Below, in pieces: positions 44,940-57,235 of a DNA stretch of 64,000 nt. How positions within the stretch are numbered: the first letter of the stretch is position 1; every line of letters starts with the position of its first letter. Made by a program: the position numbers and the translations under genes. This stretch comes from Aristolochia californica (Eukaryota; Streptophyta; Magnoliopsida; Piperales; Aristolochiaceae), in NCBI GenBank assembly GCA_029961685.1, contig JARWKL010000010.1, positions 29,972,111 through 30,036,110 on the forward strand. The letters run 5' to 3'. The notes beneath the pieces were generated by a model, which did not search any database, was not told the DNA's origin, and worked only from the letters and a program-made list of their open reading frames with translations.

Positions 44940-45575
44940 AACTCGCCTTTCAAAATCCAAGCCAACACTCCCAGATTGCAAGTTGACCAGCCAAGTTGAA
45001 AAACCATGACTAGCTCTCATTCATTGTATTTAACTAAGTATCATTAATATATCTCAAAGTATCATCTAGATACTTTTATTTGAAATTGTATCCTCAAATT
45101 TCAATACCAAGCAAAAGCCCTTTTAATGCCATGCCCCAATAAATCAACATGATAGCATATATTTATATGATTTGGAAATAAAAGAGGCTACAAAACTGAT
45201 TTAAGTGGTAGTCAATCATACAACTACTCAAAATGTGATTGTTGAATAAAATATAATCATAAAAACACTTCGCACATGTTTAGGAAACTAAGATCTAAGT
45301 AATGAATCAATATTTAAAAGAACAAGTACTGAAATACTTAGTTCAATGAAGAAGACCATCGAATTTGACTTCCTTTGAGCTTTAGAGGATGTAAAAGTTT
45401 CTCAAATCATGTGTGAGGGCCTGGGAGTCTTGATTTTATCGTAGTGAGAGAAAAAGTTCATTTAGGGGATTTTGGGTTGAATAGCATGAATTTTAATATT
45501 CAAAAAAATAGTCGTTGTAAGAGGATATGCTATTATGGCATCTAATAAAAACATGTGAAATCTATGTCCAAAATC
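44940..45575 (-). repeat. Dispersed repeat T, copy 2 (inverted)
   Basis: Reverse complement of 6,040-6,620. It ends where the SIRE-like protease fragment begins at about 45,562-45,575. Confidence 0.65.
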
Positions 45576-46412
45576 GAGGTACCAATTTTACAATTCCTTT
45601 TCTGGTACCTTTGCTATTGTCTCCAAAAGTTACATGACCACCATCTTTAGGTTTGATTTCAACGAACTTCTTCTTATAGAGGATCATGTACCTCAAGAAA
45701 CCGCTACCCAAAATCCAAACATTTTTTGGTGCCTTGGCCCGAAGACATACTTTCATTAACAAAATTTAACCCTTAGAGATCCATTTTAAGTTGGGTCCCT
45801 TTGGGATAACATTTGATGCACTAGGTGATTTGGGCTTCCAAAATTTTTTGTCCAAGTTCTTGTGGGTACAACCTTTTTAGTTGTGGGTACCCATCTTTGT
45901 TTGATGACATTTTCATTCTTTACTTGACAAATATGGGCATAGTGACCCATCCCATTGCAATAGTGTCATCGAATGTATGGAATGGAAGGGAACACTTTGC
46001 TTTGCTTCTTTTTGTTCTTCCCAACTTTTCTCTTGGTTGTGGATTTGAGAGATAGAATTTTGACTTGTGGTTCAATGTCTGAACTCTTCTTTTCAAATGC
46101 AAGTTTATCACATGATAGCTTGTCTATCAATCCACTTTGACTTGAAGCATTGGTCATATGGCATTCATTAGTTTCCTCCAAGATACTAAGCTCTTCGTTG
46201 AGCTTTTCAATCTTGTGTAATTGAGCAATGCATTTTTCCTTATATTTGTTAAGACTATGAATTGATTTTTCAAATAACATTCAAGTTCAGTTTCATAGTA
46301 TGAGTCACTTACCTCTACGGAAGTAGTAGACTCATCATCATCTTCAATCACCATGAGTCCCACATCATTTTCTTCTTCTTTCGAGTGGCTAGACTCATCA
46401 TCTATAGCATCC
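45562..46412 (-). pseudogene. SIRE/Maximus-like gag and protease remnant
   Basis: Minus strand, high to low: LFEKSIHSLNKYKEKCIAQL and ETNECHMTNASSQSGLIDKL (gag coiled region), then YYCNGMGHYAHIC (zinc knuckle missing its first Cys). Further on come KPKDGGHVTFGDNSKG and GIVKLV, the pre-integrase GGxVTFGDNxKG motif of SIRE-type copia elements. The protease active-site region reads WILGSGFLRYM, so the catalytic Asp is lost. Broken by frameshifts. It continues, after the LTR insertion, into 47,330-47,926. Confidence 0.75.
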
Positions 46413-46857
46413 TATTAGATTTAGGATCTCATGATAGGGTATTCAACCAAGAGGGTGAGAGTGGTGAAAGAAGAAAAGAAGAAGAAGAGGAGGAGAGGAA
46501 GAAGAAAGAGAGGAGAAAGGTGAGAGAGGGACATTAAAGCAGAAGGAGAGAGAGAGAAAGAGAGAGAAAGTTTGAGAGAAAAGAGTAAAGTTGAATTCGA
46601 GAGAGAAGAGGGGAGGCTGAATGATCTACCCCTTTCCTTGAGTCTCTACTTATAGTTGATGAAGGAAGTTTATAATGACTACATTGCCCTTAGGGCTACA
46701 AGTTCTCAAAAGAAAAAGATATAAGTAAACATACATTATCTTCTCTAATTACACTCTTGTGTCATCCTTATGAGAAGAACACTAATTTATTCATTTTCCA
46801 TCTCTTTGACATGGGGAAGGTATTTACCTTAATGCCCCTTTGAGATGTCTTCCAACA
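46413..46857 (-). repeat. Copia LTR nested in SIRE-like gag
   Basis: Same family and same insertion base as 35,897-36,385 (flank ATCTATAGCATCC). On the minus strand it starts TGTTGGAAGACATCTCAAAG and follows a CTCGAGGGGGAG polypurine tract. Confidence 0.8.
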
Positions 46858-47330
46858 CTCCCCCTCGAGTTTGGGAGAGAAAACATCATAGATACCTAGC
46901 TTGTTGCATATAGTGGTATGTATCTTGGATGTAACCTGCTTTGTGAGTATATCTTCCACTTGTCCTTGAGATGAAACATGTTTGAGAGATATAATGCCAG
47001 TTTGAATTTTTTCTAGTATAAAATGGTAATTTACCTCAATATGTTTTGTTCTCTGGTGGAAGACTGGATTTGAAGTAATGTGGATGGTTGCCCAGTCATA
47101 GTAGAGCTCCATAGGAGTCTTTTTTTACGTAACCCTATATTATGCTTTAGTACCGGATCTAGAAACCACATTCTCCTTTTAACTCCTCCATGTAACCAAG
47201 TTCCCAACAACTAAGGTGCAATACCCAAAAGTGGGCATTCTATCATTAGGTGATGCAACCCAATCTACATCTGCAAATCATTCAATGTTGAGGTGATTGT
47301 GACATTTATATAGAAGTCCTTTTGTCGAGA
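46858..47330 (-). pseudogene. Copia RNase H fragment belonging to the nested LTR
   Basis: MELYYDWATIHITSNPVFHQ, RTKHIEVNYHFILEKIQTGI and KHVSSQGQVEDILTKQVTSK are RNase H motifs. The upstream part (47,110-47,330) is out of frame. The rest of this element is missing. Confidence 0.8.
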
Positions 47331-47926
47331 GCTCTTTTTATATGAGTGAACCTTGAGTTCATCGTAGTAATCGACACCCAATTTCATTTTGAATTCATCA
47401 TATTGGGCTATCAAAAGGTTGATCCTAGAGTCTTTTACTCTAGTGGTTCCTTCGTGTGTGACCTCAAGTTTTTTTCCAAATTTCCATAGAGATCTTACTT
47501 GTGGAGACCCCCATTGAACTCATTTAGTCCTAAGGCACATAACAAGAGATTTAAGGCCTTGGAGTTTGTTTTGAGTTGCTCCTTGTCTTCCCTAGTTAGT
47601 TAACTAAATTCCCTTTGCAACCTAGATGCCATTTTCAAGATTTTTGGGCTCAAATGGTCCTTTCTTGGTTATGTGTCATATGTCACAATCCATGGATTGA
47701 AGGAAGTATTTCATTCTTACCTTCCAATATCCATAATTTTTTCGGATTGAAGGAAGTATTTCATTCTTACCTTCCAATATCCATAATTTTTTCCATTAAA
47801 TAGTGGTGGAAGGTTGGCAGATTGTCCTTCGAGAAAGAGTAATTTATCTTGAGATACCATTTACCGTTTTTCAAAATCAAGGAGATTTTAAGTTTAATTA
47901 AGTTTTAGGTCTACTTTGATACCAAT
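47331..47926 (-). pseudogene. SIRE-like gag N-terminal remnant with primer-binding site
   Basis: Minus-strand translation has YWKVRMKYFLQSMDC and ITKGPFEPKNLENG, matching the YWKxRMxxFLQSID and VxxGPxxPT pattern at the gag start of SIRE-type elements. A 50-bp perfect tandem duplication occurs at 47,694-47,793. TTGGTATCAAAGTAGACC (plus 47,908-47,925) is a degenerate iMet primer-binding site beside the LTR at 47,927. Confidence 0.7.
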
Positions 47927-49440
47927 TGTTGGCCTAGACGGATTCTCTAGGGGGTAATCAAAATATCATGTATAAAAGTAATTCAGTATAAGTATAAAAA
48001 TGCACACATCACTTGGACAAAAAGATTTTTTGTTCCCGAAGTTCCCCTAGAGGTAGTCATCACCCAAGAACCCTTGCTTGGAAAATTTTCCTCTATTACG
48101 CTCTAATAGTTAAAAAATTACAAAAAAATTTTGACTCTCTTCAGCCACTTGTAGCTGAATACATGATTTTCATACAACCCAATCTCTTCAAGAGATTGAT
48201 GCTAGATTCTAGCTCTATCTAGGCCTTTCTATCTTGATTATCAGGTTCTAGATGAACCTTTCACAATAACATAAAAAAATGGGGAAAAAATTTACAGCCT
48301 TACTTGGAGAGACACTTCTCCTCCTTTGTAGCACCTAGGTGCTTGTACTATCGTGTATGCAAGGATGATTGAAAGGGATAAAGATTTTCAAAGGTATGGC
48401 TCTCTCTCTTTCTCTCTAAAGCACTTTTGATGGGAACTTGCAAGGTAAAGCTTTGTGGCTTGAGAATATGCCAATTAATGTTCATTCACTTCTTTACTCA
48501 TAGTTGGTGGTGTATTTATAGCCTCCCCAACTCAAACCAGCCATTATTTGCCCACTAGTAAAAATCAAACAGTTGATTGATCAGATGACTAGTAAGTGAA
48601 TGTCCGTTCAATCAATCATAACAACTACTTTTTTGTAAGATAGTGGCTATTGATTGATGGATTGATTAATCAATATGTTACTATTGGCCCAAAAGACTTA
48701 AGTTGGATGATCATTGCCACTGGTTGAACAATCAAACGAGATTCCCTATGATTGTTCATAAAAAGTATGATTGATCAATGTATTATCATTTGATCGATCA
48801 AGCTTGACATCCCTTAATGGCAAGGTTCTGACTAATCAATCAATCTGTAGGGATGTCGATCATCCCATGTTAATTCAGCTTGCGTAGATAGGTATGATCG
48901 ATCATGTGTTACAGCATGAAATGGCCATGTCATGGATGATCTATCAATTGACTATGGTTGATTGATCATGCTTTATATTTCTGGCCTACACAGTTCTGGA
49001 TGATCGAACGTAATCAGTGACTTAACAATCATTCCAGTGCCAGATAAAAATGTATGAATTTTTAAATCATGGAAATTTCCCTTTAAGTGTTTTAACATGT
49101 TTCTAACTTATATGCATGATTATTCTAAATATTTCTATATGCAATTTAAATTTTAAAGCTTTGATCTCACAAGTACTTAAGGAATAAGAGTTAGAATTAT
49201 CTCTTACATAAATTGACTGAGTTTAAAGGTAAGTGTTGATGCTTGAACTCAAGTCTTCTCGTTGTCTTCTTCCTTGAGGTGGTCTTCAATTTTGCTTGAG
49301 GTCTTCATTTTGGCTTTGAAGCTTTAGACCTTGAGGTGCTCTTAAAGGTTAAGTATTTGAAATACTAGATTTGCAGGTTATTAGCTCATTTAAGTTTTGT
49401 TATTATCAAAATGGATGTGGGAGTCAACTTACGATCAACA
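47927..49440 (-). repeat. Long (1.5 kb) LTR of a SIRE-like element
   Basis: On the minus strand it starts TGTTGATCGTAAGTTGACTC at 49,440, soon followed by TTTTGATAATAACAAAACTT. It ends GTCTAGGCCAACA next to the primer-binding site. It contains a stretch rich in TTGATCGATCA words (48,560-49,010). It serves as the 5' LTR for the gag at 45.6-47.9 kb. The SIRE/Maximus assignment rests on the gag motifs. Confidence 0.65.
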
Positions 49441-49719
49441 GATGGTTGGCCGATTGTCCTTTGTGAAGGATCAATTTATCTTTAGATGTCATTTAAATGT
49501 TGGCCTACTCTAATACTAATTGTTGGCCCAAGTGGCTTCTCAAGAGGGGGTGAATTGAGATTTACAATTTAACATGTAACTAAGGCATGGAAATATAAAA
49601 CATACAATCATGTAATTAAAAACATTCACACACTACATGGAATAACACAAGATTGTTTGTTATTGATATTCCTTTATTGGTATTCATTGCCCAAGAACTC
49701 ATGTTTGGTAAATTCCACT

Positions 49720-52488
49720 TGTTGGAAGATAGGCCCAAGCCCACACGACCAAGGAAGGCCGACATATCCAAATGTGTTGGAAGATGGGCCCAAGCCCATA
49801 AGACCAAGGAAGGCCTATATATCCAAGAGTGTTGGAAGATGGGTACAAGCCCATAAGATATGGACCCAACATGATCACAGGAGTTGGTCGGACCCACCAT
49901 GATCACGTGCGGTGGCATAAGAATTTCAGTTTAGAGATAATTTATTCATGTTAGTCTTTTTTTATATTGGGTTATTTAATTATGATAGGATTTATCTTTA
50001 AGTATTAAAGTTTGGGTGTAATTAGAACAAAGGTAGTTTAATTGTAGTAGGACTCTACTACCTTCCTCTATTATAAATAGAGATTCATGCACTCTTATTA
50101 TATCAAAGTCAGTGAAGTATTTCTCTTTTCCATAAATTCAACACGATATCAGAGCAGGTTCTATCAGTTGACTTGGTCAACCCACTGAAGTAATGTGATC
50201 ATTTGCTTATCTATTATCTCTAGTAGTTTAGGTTTGTATTTACCTCTCTCTCTTTTTCTCTCTCTTTTTAGTCCCTATACCCGTTGTTTACTTTGAGTTT
50301 TTCCAAGGAAAACTTAATTTTTGCAATTAGAGTTATCTTCAAAGAGAAATCAATATTTGAATAAGCAAATGTCAGATTGAAACAGAGGTTCGAGCAACAG
50401 CAAAAAGTTTCACCTTTTGAGCTATTTTATCCTATAAAAAAGAGACTTTATATGGAGAATTATATATAAAAAAAAAGATCGGTAAGTTTATTTTCTTACC
50501 TATTCAACCAATTCTTTGGTCTGAGATTTTTATAAGGAGATATTGATCTTGGAAGAGTCAATGGTTATGCTGGCAAAAGGAGAAAGAGTCAATGGCAAAA
50601 TGATTATGCTGGCAAAAGGAGAAAGAGTCAATGGCAAAATGGTTATACAGTGACCGAAATCTATCAGATTATATATCTCAATAGAAGTATATTTTATGGA
50701 GAGAAGTTATACTTGAATGAAAGGTATTTAAGTCTATTTTCAAAAGGGTAAATTTGTATATGAATCTGATCTATATTTAAGGATATATTCACATTGGAAG
50801 AATCAAAGGTCATGTTGGTATCTTATTGCATTGAAAAATCCGAATTGAAGCTGAATTATTTCATGTGTCCTTATTACTCTTAATGACTTTCATCATTTAC
50901 CGGTTATCTACTGCTATACTACTATAAATTTGCTACATTTTTGTTATTTGGTTCAAGTTGGGATCACTGCCATTACCTCCCAGCTTGAGGAGGAGAAGTA
51001 AAAGAAGAAGTACAAGAAAAAGCAAAGGGAATTGAAGACCAAGAATCCTGACTCAGCAATAATAATTGTGGTTATTATTGGTGATACCTGACTTGGCTCA
51101 ACTCGATTCTATTTCTTTGGCTGGATTATTATTTCTTTGGCAACATTATTCCTTGGTCAACATATTATTTGGTGCACATTCTCGCATCAGATTATTTCAT
51201 GGGTCCTTTTACAAGGGTATTTATTATTTTGGTTCGTGTTATATGGACCCAAACCCATTTCAGCCGTAGCTATTATGTCTCTTTGGATGAGACATTATTA
51301 TTGAAGAAGTGGTGACCTCAAAATCCTATCTTCCTCTTTACCCATTACCCATTGATTATTTGGCCGCCTTTCTCTTACCATCCTTTATTTGACTCTCACA
51401 TACCTTTGGGGGCCAACCTTTTGAGTGTTGCTTCGGTTGGGAGTTTAAGTCCATCATATACATACATATGGGTGGTTTAAGTCCATTGAGACTTTTTTTA
51501 TATATATACCCATGGGTCTTTTATCGTCGTCTTGTGAATGATAGGCATTACCCATTTATCACCCATTTCTACCTCTGAGAGTCGGTACTCGAGTTGCGAC
51601 ACCGTGATGGTGGAGCTTATTACTACATATATGTTACCCCCCTTAATTGGCATTTATTACTTCTACCACTTGAGAGTCGTTGTCCTGCGGAGGGACACGG
51701 AGATGGTGGAGTTTTACTACACTTCTGAGCAGTGTGTATAGACCCACTACCCAAGAATGATAGCAATGTGCCCTACATCCAACATGGGTTATGACTGGAG
51801 TATGGAGCGATGTCATACGGCTTGGAGTGATTTTACTTTCACTTATCTTATGTTAGTTGGGCCTCATGGAAGAGAGCACTAGTGGGAGGGGGAGTATTGG
51901 AAGATATGGAGGACTGTCATCTTATACGATAAGATCCTATTCACCATTTGCAGCAATTTGGGAGTTCATGATGTTTTCTCATCCTCAGCTTGAGGGGGAG
52001 TGATGGAAGATAGGCTCAAGCCCACACGACCAAGGAAGACCCACATATCCAAGTGTGTTAGAAGATGGGCCCAGGCTCATAAGATCAAAGAAGGCCTACA
52101 TATCCAAGAGTGTTGGAAGATGGGCCCAAGCCCATAAGATATGGATCCTCAATGATCACACAAGCTGGTAGGACCCACCATGATCACGTGAGGTGGCATA
52201 AGAAGTCTTACACAATAAGAAGTCTAATAGAGCCAGAATTATTATGGAAGCAGGTCTCACAGAAGAGTTTTAGTTTAAAGATATTTTAGTCAAGTTAGTC
52301 TTCTATTTATATTGAGTTATTTAATTATGTTGGGATTTATCTTTAAGTGTTAGAGTTTGGGTGTAATTGAGACAAAAGTAGTTTAATTGTAATACGATTC
52401 TACTACCTTCCTCTATTATAAATAGAGGTTCATATACTCTGATTATATTAAGGTCAATGAAGTATTTCTCTTTTCCATAAATTTAACA
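49720..52488 (+). mobile_element. Non-autonomous LTR retrotransposon with intact TSD
   Basis: Two LTRs: 49,720-50,143 (starts TGTTGGAAGATAGGCCC, ends ATTCAACA) and ~52,001-52,488 (starts TGATGGAAGATAGGCTC, ends ATTTAACA). The flanking 5-bp duplication CCACT is at 49,715-49,719 and 52,489-52,493. A primer-binding-like ATATCAGAGCAGG follows the 5' LTR, and CAGCTTGAGGGGGAG precedes the 3' LTR. The ~1.86 kb between them has no gag or pol motif, so movement would need enzymes from a related element. TATA-like CTATTATAAATAGAG occurs in both LTRs. A second LTR-start-like TATTGGAAGATATGGAGG at about 51,894 shows internal shuffling. Confidence 0.85.
50561..50648 (+). repeat. 39-bp tandem duplication inside the non-autonomous element
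   Basis: TGGCAAAAGGAGAAAGAGTC starts at 50,571 and again at 50,610, with near-identical units. Confidence 0.8.
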
Positions 52489-53588
52489 CCACTATTTGAG
52501 CTCTAATAGTTGGAATATTCATCAAAGAGATTTTGGCTCTCTTGAAGCTATGTGTAGCTCATTACGAACAATCTCTCAAAGAGATTGGCTAGATATGCCC
52601 TTTCTATCTAGATTAAAATAGGTTCTAGATGAACCTTTCACAAAAGAAATTTGAAAAGAAAGGTAAAACACTTACACCCTTTCAATTGGAGAGTACTTTC
52701 TCCTTGAAAGATCCAAGCATCCAACTTTGAAGCACAATGTAATAAATGGGAGTTTATCTAATGTAGACGCAAGGAGAGGAATAGAGGAAAGAGTTTGGGA
52801 ATTTTCAAAGGAATAGCTCTCTCTTTCCCTCAAAAGCACTTAGAGAAGTAATTCAAGTATGTGAGAATAAAATGCTCAAGGATGTGTCAATAAATGCTTA
52901 TTGACTTCTTTACGGGAGGTTTGGTGGTGTATTTATAAGTTCCCCAAGCCAAACTAACCATTTTTTGCCTGTTTGTAAAAAATCAATGTTTACACTAATT
53001 GATCATTGTAAAGTGATTGATCAATCAATCGTGTGTAATGGTTACATTTCTATCAGAATGTGTCTTATTGATCGATAATATAATCAATCAATATATTCCC
53101 ATTAGCCTATGCACTTCTAGATGATCGATCATTGCAAAGGTTGATCAATCATTTCAGTGCTAGTTCATCTAATTTGACTTTTAAAATCATGGGAATGAAT
53201 TATCCTTAGTTCTCTAACATGTTTGAAAAGATGTATATGATATTTTAAAATATGTATAAATACACTGTATATCCTAAAGCTCTAAATTTGCATTGTACCT
53301 CAAGTTGAAGGAGTTTGGACAACTCTTTTTTACATAGATTGAGTCTTCACATGTGTTGGTAAATCTGAAATTCTAGTCTTCACGTTGTCTTCTTCTTCCA
53401 AGGGTGCTTCTTCAAGAGTTAATTTTTCATGAAGACATGTTCAATGATTTGATTCATTTTGAAGCTTTAGACCTTGAGATTTATGTCTCTTAAAAATAAA
53501 TTATCTAAAATACTTAATTTGCAATTTGTGATCTCCATTAAGTCTTGTTATCATCAAAATCAAGAAAGGAGTCAACTTACGGACAACA

Positions 53589-55743
53589 ATTTCACTGCGA
53601 ATAAATGAACATTTGTATGCAAAAAATTTGGTCAAGAAATTTTGTATTTCATGAAAAAAAAAATTTTGCACAACTTTCTCTAAAAATATCTTTTATTTTC
53701 CAAAAATATTTAAAGGCAAAAAGAAATCACTGAAAAATATTTTTAAATTTCCCTAAATATTTTTGTTGGAAAAATAATTTGAGTATAAATTTTTTATTTT
53801 CTAATAAATATTTATTGGAAGAAATTTCACTTAAATATATTTTTATTTTTCTGAAAATATCTCTTGACAGTTTTTATTGAAAAATATTATTTTCATTTTC
53901 CAAGAAATGTTCCACAATGAAATTTGAATCCTGAAGGTCAATGTTAAGAAATATCTTTATGAAACAAATAATGCATATAAGTTACTTCTCGGTGATTTTA
54001 CTTTTGTCCTAATAGGTAATACTACTCAGTCGAATTTCCCCTCATATACAGAAATATATTTGAAAAATAAAAAAACAAATATAAGTTTTTCTCAAAGATT
54101 TTTCTTTTGTCCCTAATAGGCAACATTCCGTGGTGAAATTTGAACTATCGTCGAATATTAAAAATAATTTTATGAAATAAAATAAAAATATTAGCAATTT
54201 CTCAATGATTATTTTTTCCACTAGTAGGCAGCAGTCCTTGGTGGAATTTGAATTTTCTACCATATATAAAGAAATAAGTTATGAAATAAAATAAAAAAAT
54301 TAGCTATTTCTCAATGATTATTTATGTGATTATTTTGTCACTAATAGTTGGAGTTTCTTGGCCAAATTTTATTTTATCATCATATATTAAGAAATAAGTG
54401 TACGAAATAAAATAAAATTATTAATATCTTTTCCAAAAAAATTGCCGCTAAATGGAAACATTGCATCATGAAATTTAAAAATTTTCATTGAATATCAAAA
54501 ATCAATTTATAAAATTAAATACCTAATAGTAGTTATTTCTTGATGATTAGTTTTTCCGCCTGGCAAAAAAAAAATTAGGCAGCATTCCTTGGCTAATTTT
54601 GAATTTTGTAGTCAAATATTAAGAAATATGTTTACAAAATAAAATAATGAACTTAAGCTATTTATGAACATTTTTCGCTGCAAATAGACAACATTTGAAT
54701 TTTGAATTTTGGCGATGAATATTAAAAAAACAAATTTATGAAATAAAATGATGAATATTAGTTATTTCTGAGTTTTTTTTCCACTAAGAAGCAATTTTCC
54801 TAGCAGAATTTGAATTTTGTGATCAAATACTAAAAGATAAGTTTATGAAACAAAATAAAGAACGTAAGATTTGCCAATAAGAGGTAGTTTTCCTTAGCAA
54901 AATTTGAATTTTGTTATTGAATCTTAAAAAATATATTTACGAAATAAAATAATGAATATAAGTTATTTCTCAATTATTTTTCTCTAGTTGCTAATTGGCA
55001 ACATTCCTTTGTGAATTGAAATTTTGTCGTTGAATCTTAAAATAAGTTTACAAAATAGAAATAAATACTTTTTATTTCTTGGTGATTCTTTTGCTCCTAA
55101 TACAATTCATAAAAAATTTTGAATATTTTTGTCGAATATTAAGAATAAATTTATGAAATAAAATAACAAATATATTAGTGAGTTATGAGCGGTTTTTTTG
55201 CTAATTGGCAACGTTCCTCGGTGGAATTGGAATTTTGTTCCCAAATATTAAGAAATATTTTTATGAAAAAAATAACTCATATAAGTTATTTCTTGGTGAT
55301 TTTACTTTTGCTGCTAATATGCGACATTTCTCAACAAATTTTGAATTTTGCTACCAAATCTTAAGAAATATGTTTATGAAATAAAATAAAAAATATATTT
55401 ATTTCCTTACCCTTTTGTGGTCAATACAATTTTGACAAAAATAAATTTTCCTTCAAGATATTTGTTTCGTAGATAGTGGCGGGAAAATATTATTGATGAA
55501 AAAAATTTACTATAAATTTTTTTTTCAAAAAATTGCAAATTTATACATTTTGGTAGGGAAGTTTTCATTGGTTAAATTTAAATTTTGCCAAAGAAATATT
55601 TTTTCAATAAAATTATTATGAGTTGTTAATATTACTTATATTTATCGGTGAAATTTTTTTTCCATTCAATATAGTATTTAATGACAAAATTAATTTTTTC
55701 GATAAAAACTCTCTATATAAAGTATTTTTTTTCTTGTAGAGTG
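53589..55743. mobile_element. AT-rich block with CACTA-like right end
   Basis: It ends TTTTCTTGTAGAGTG (55,729-55,743), close to the complement of the CACTA terminus CACTACAAGAAA. The block has no coding capacity. Its left side adjoins the LTR ending at 53,588, so a left terminus may have been lost. The words GCGAAT and GGCAACATTCC recur throughout. Assignment to a CACTA-derived non-autonomous element is inference. Confidence 0.4.
53930..55430 (+). repeat. Diverged tandem array, ~109-bp period, ~14 units
   Basis: The word TATGAAATAAAATAA or a variant recurs near 53,958, 54,060, 54,171, 54,270, 54,411, 54,632, 54,737, 54,844, 54,939, 55,050, 55,152, 55,262 and 55,375. One further unit near 54,510 is more decayed. 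Each unit also has an AATAGGCAACATTCC-like and a TTTGAATTTTGTCG-like word. Confidence 0.8.
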
Positions 55744-57120
55744 AGCTTAAAATAATATTTTTCATTCTCTAGTAATGACATCATATATAAATATACAATA
55801 CAACTATGTTATGTAGAAAAGTTATTCTATAGTCGATTGTTATGTTTATGTATTGCGAAAACATTGTTATCAAATAGTTATGGTTCACATAAATATGAAA
55901 GATTCTACTTTGTACGTTATTATAGTTCTATTTTATGCCGTATACTAAAATCAATCACACTCTTGTGAATCATACTTTTTTATAGCATAGGATTATGAGG
56001 GTACACAACGTATTCCTCTATAACAAAATATAATTATTTTTTACTATGTAAAGTATTGTAATAATGCATAAGATTGTATTCAATTGTAGAGGGAAAAGTT
56101 AGATTAAAAATAAGAGTCAAATAGGAATAATATATCAAACTGAAACCAAATTTATTTTTGTCCCCCAAAGTCTATAACTCATAAATTTGATTTCTTTAAC
56201 CTACCAATATTAAATTTAATATCAGGTAACCTATAATTAAATTTTCTTTTTTTTAAGCAGTTGAGAGCTTTGGGCCCATCAAAATGTACGTGGGGCTAAG
56301 GGGTGGCATCGAGTCGAGTCGAAATGGACTTAATTTAAATACTTTGAAATCGAGCTCGAGTTGAGCCGAACCTCGAGCCTAAAATTGGAATTTGGCTCGA
56401 GCCCAATAATTTTAATTGAGTTCGAGTTCCAACCTACATTGAAAATTTTACATAAAATACATCTCTCAATTTGGGTAATGGATTTTGTGAGCCTTGGAGG
56501 TTTATCTACTCGATGTGTCAAGTACAGGTCTATGCAATGAAGCCAAAATTTGACTCAAAATCAATATGTCATTATAATATTTCATGTTGGATTATAACTC
56601 ATAAGCAAACACTTTATGATAAGATCAAAATTTGTCTGCAAATGAATTTTCTAGGCCAAAGGGCAACTATATTTTTTTTTTCTGAAATATTTCTATCCCA
56701 TCTTGATTAATCAGTTAAATATAATATTTACCATATGGAGTTAAATTATTATATCTTCATGATTAATCATAATTTTTTATGTCATTAACTTTATATGACT
56801 AAGCTTAATGTCACGAGACATTTTCATAATTAAGAATGTTGTGGCAATTACTCAATTATTCAAATATAAAAAAAAATACGACACTAAAATAATTGACTAA
56901 AATTGATGCCGATTATTAATTCCTTATATTTACGTCAACCAAAAATATGCATAGAAAACTATGTATAAAAATCTAAATAAAATTTTTGTAAGAGTAAAAT
57001 TATCATAAATATGCATTTATACATTCATATATGCATGTAAAATTATTTAATTCATATGAATTAAATGAGAAATGGCATAAAAATAAATATACTGATTTTC
57101 TAGTTATTCAAATAACTATT
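55744..57120. other. AT-rich intergenic, no gene recognised
   Basis: No coding sequence is supported. A GC-richer piece at 56,300-56,410 repeats GAGCTCGAGTT-like words (GAGTCGAGTCG, CTCGAGCC). Related words recur at 57,735-57,830. Confidence 0.4.
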
Positions 57121-57144
57121 ACATGTATCCCAATGATAACACTC

Positions 57145-57232
57145 AAGTGAGATGGCTTAGAGGTCATTTCCCAAAAATTTAAATTAAGGTTGGGGGTCAA
57201 ATCCTACCCTCAATAAAAAATAAAAAAAAAGG
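57145..57232 (+). ncRNA. tRNA-like pol III head with A-tail (SINE-like)
   Basis: An A-box-like TGGCTTAGAGG at 57,153-57,163 and a B-box-like GGGTCAAATCC at 57,194-57,204 are spaced as in tRNA-derived promoters. An A-rich tail follows at 57,212-57,230. No intact cloverleaf was verified, so a SINE remnant is likelier than a tRNA gene. Confidence 0.4.
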
Positions 57233-57235
57233 ATT

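Larger units (their letters stand above)
49521..53588 (-). repeat. Second SIRE-like LTR, split by a nested element
   Basis: Homologous to 47,927-49,440. On the minus strand it starts TGTTGTCCGTAAGTTGACTC at 53,588 and ends GGGCCAACA at 49,521. The element at 49,720-52,488 splits it. Net length is about 1.3 kb. Only about 80 bp (49,441-49,520) of internal sequence separates it from the first LTR. Confidence 0.65.

Noticed and set aside
53930..55430. CRISPR-like array
   Set aside because: The units are long, diverged and contiguous without unique spacers, and the DNA is from a plant nucleus.
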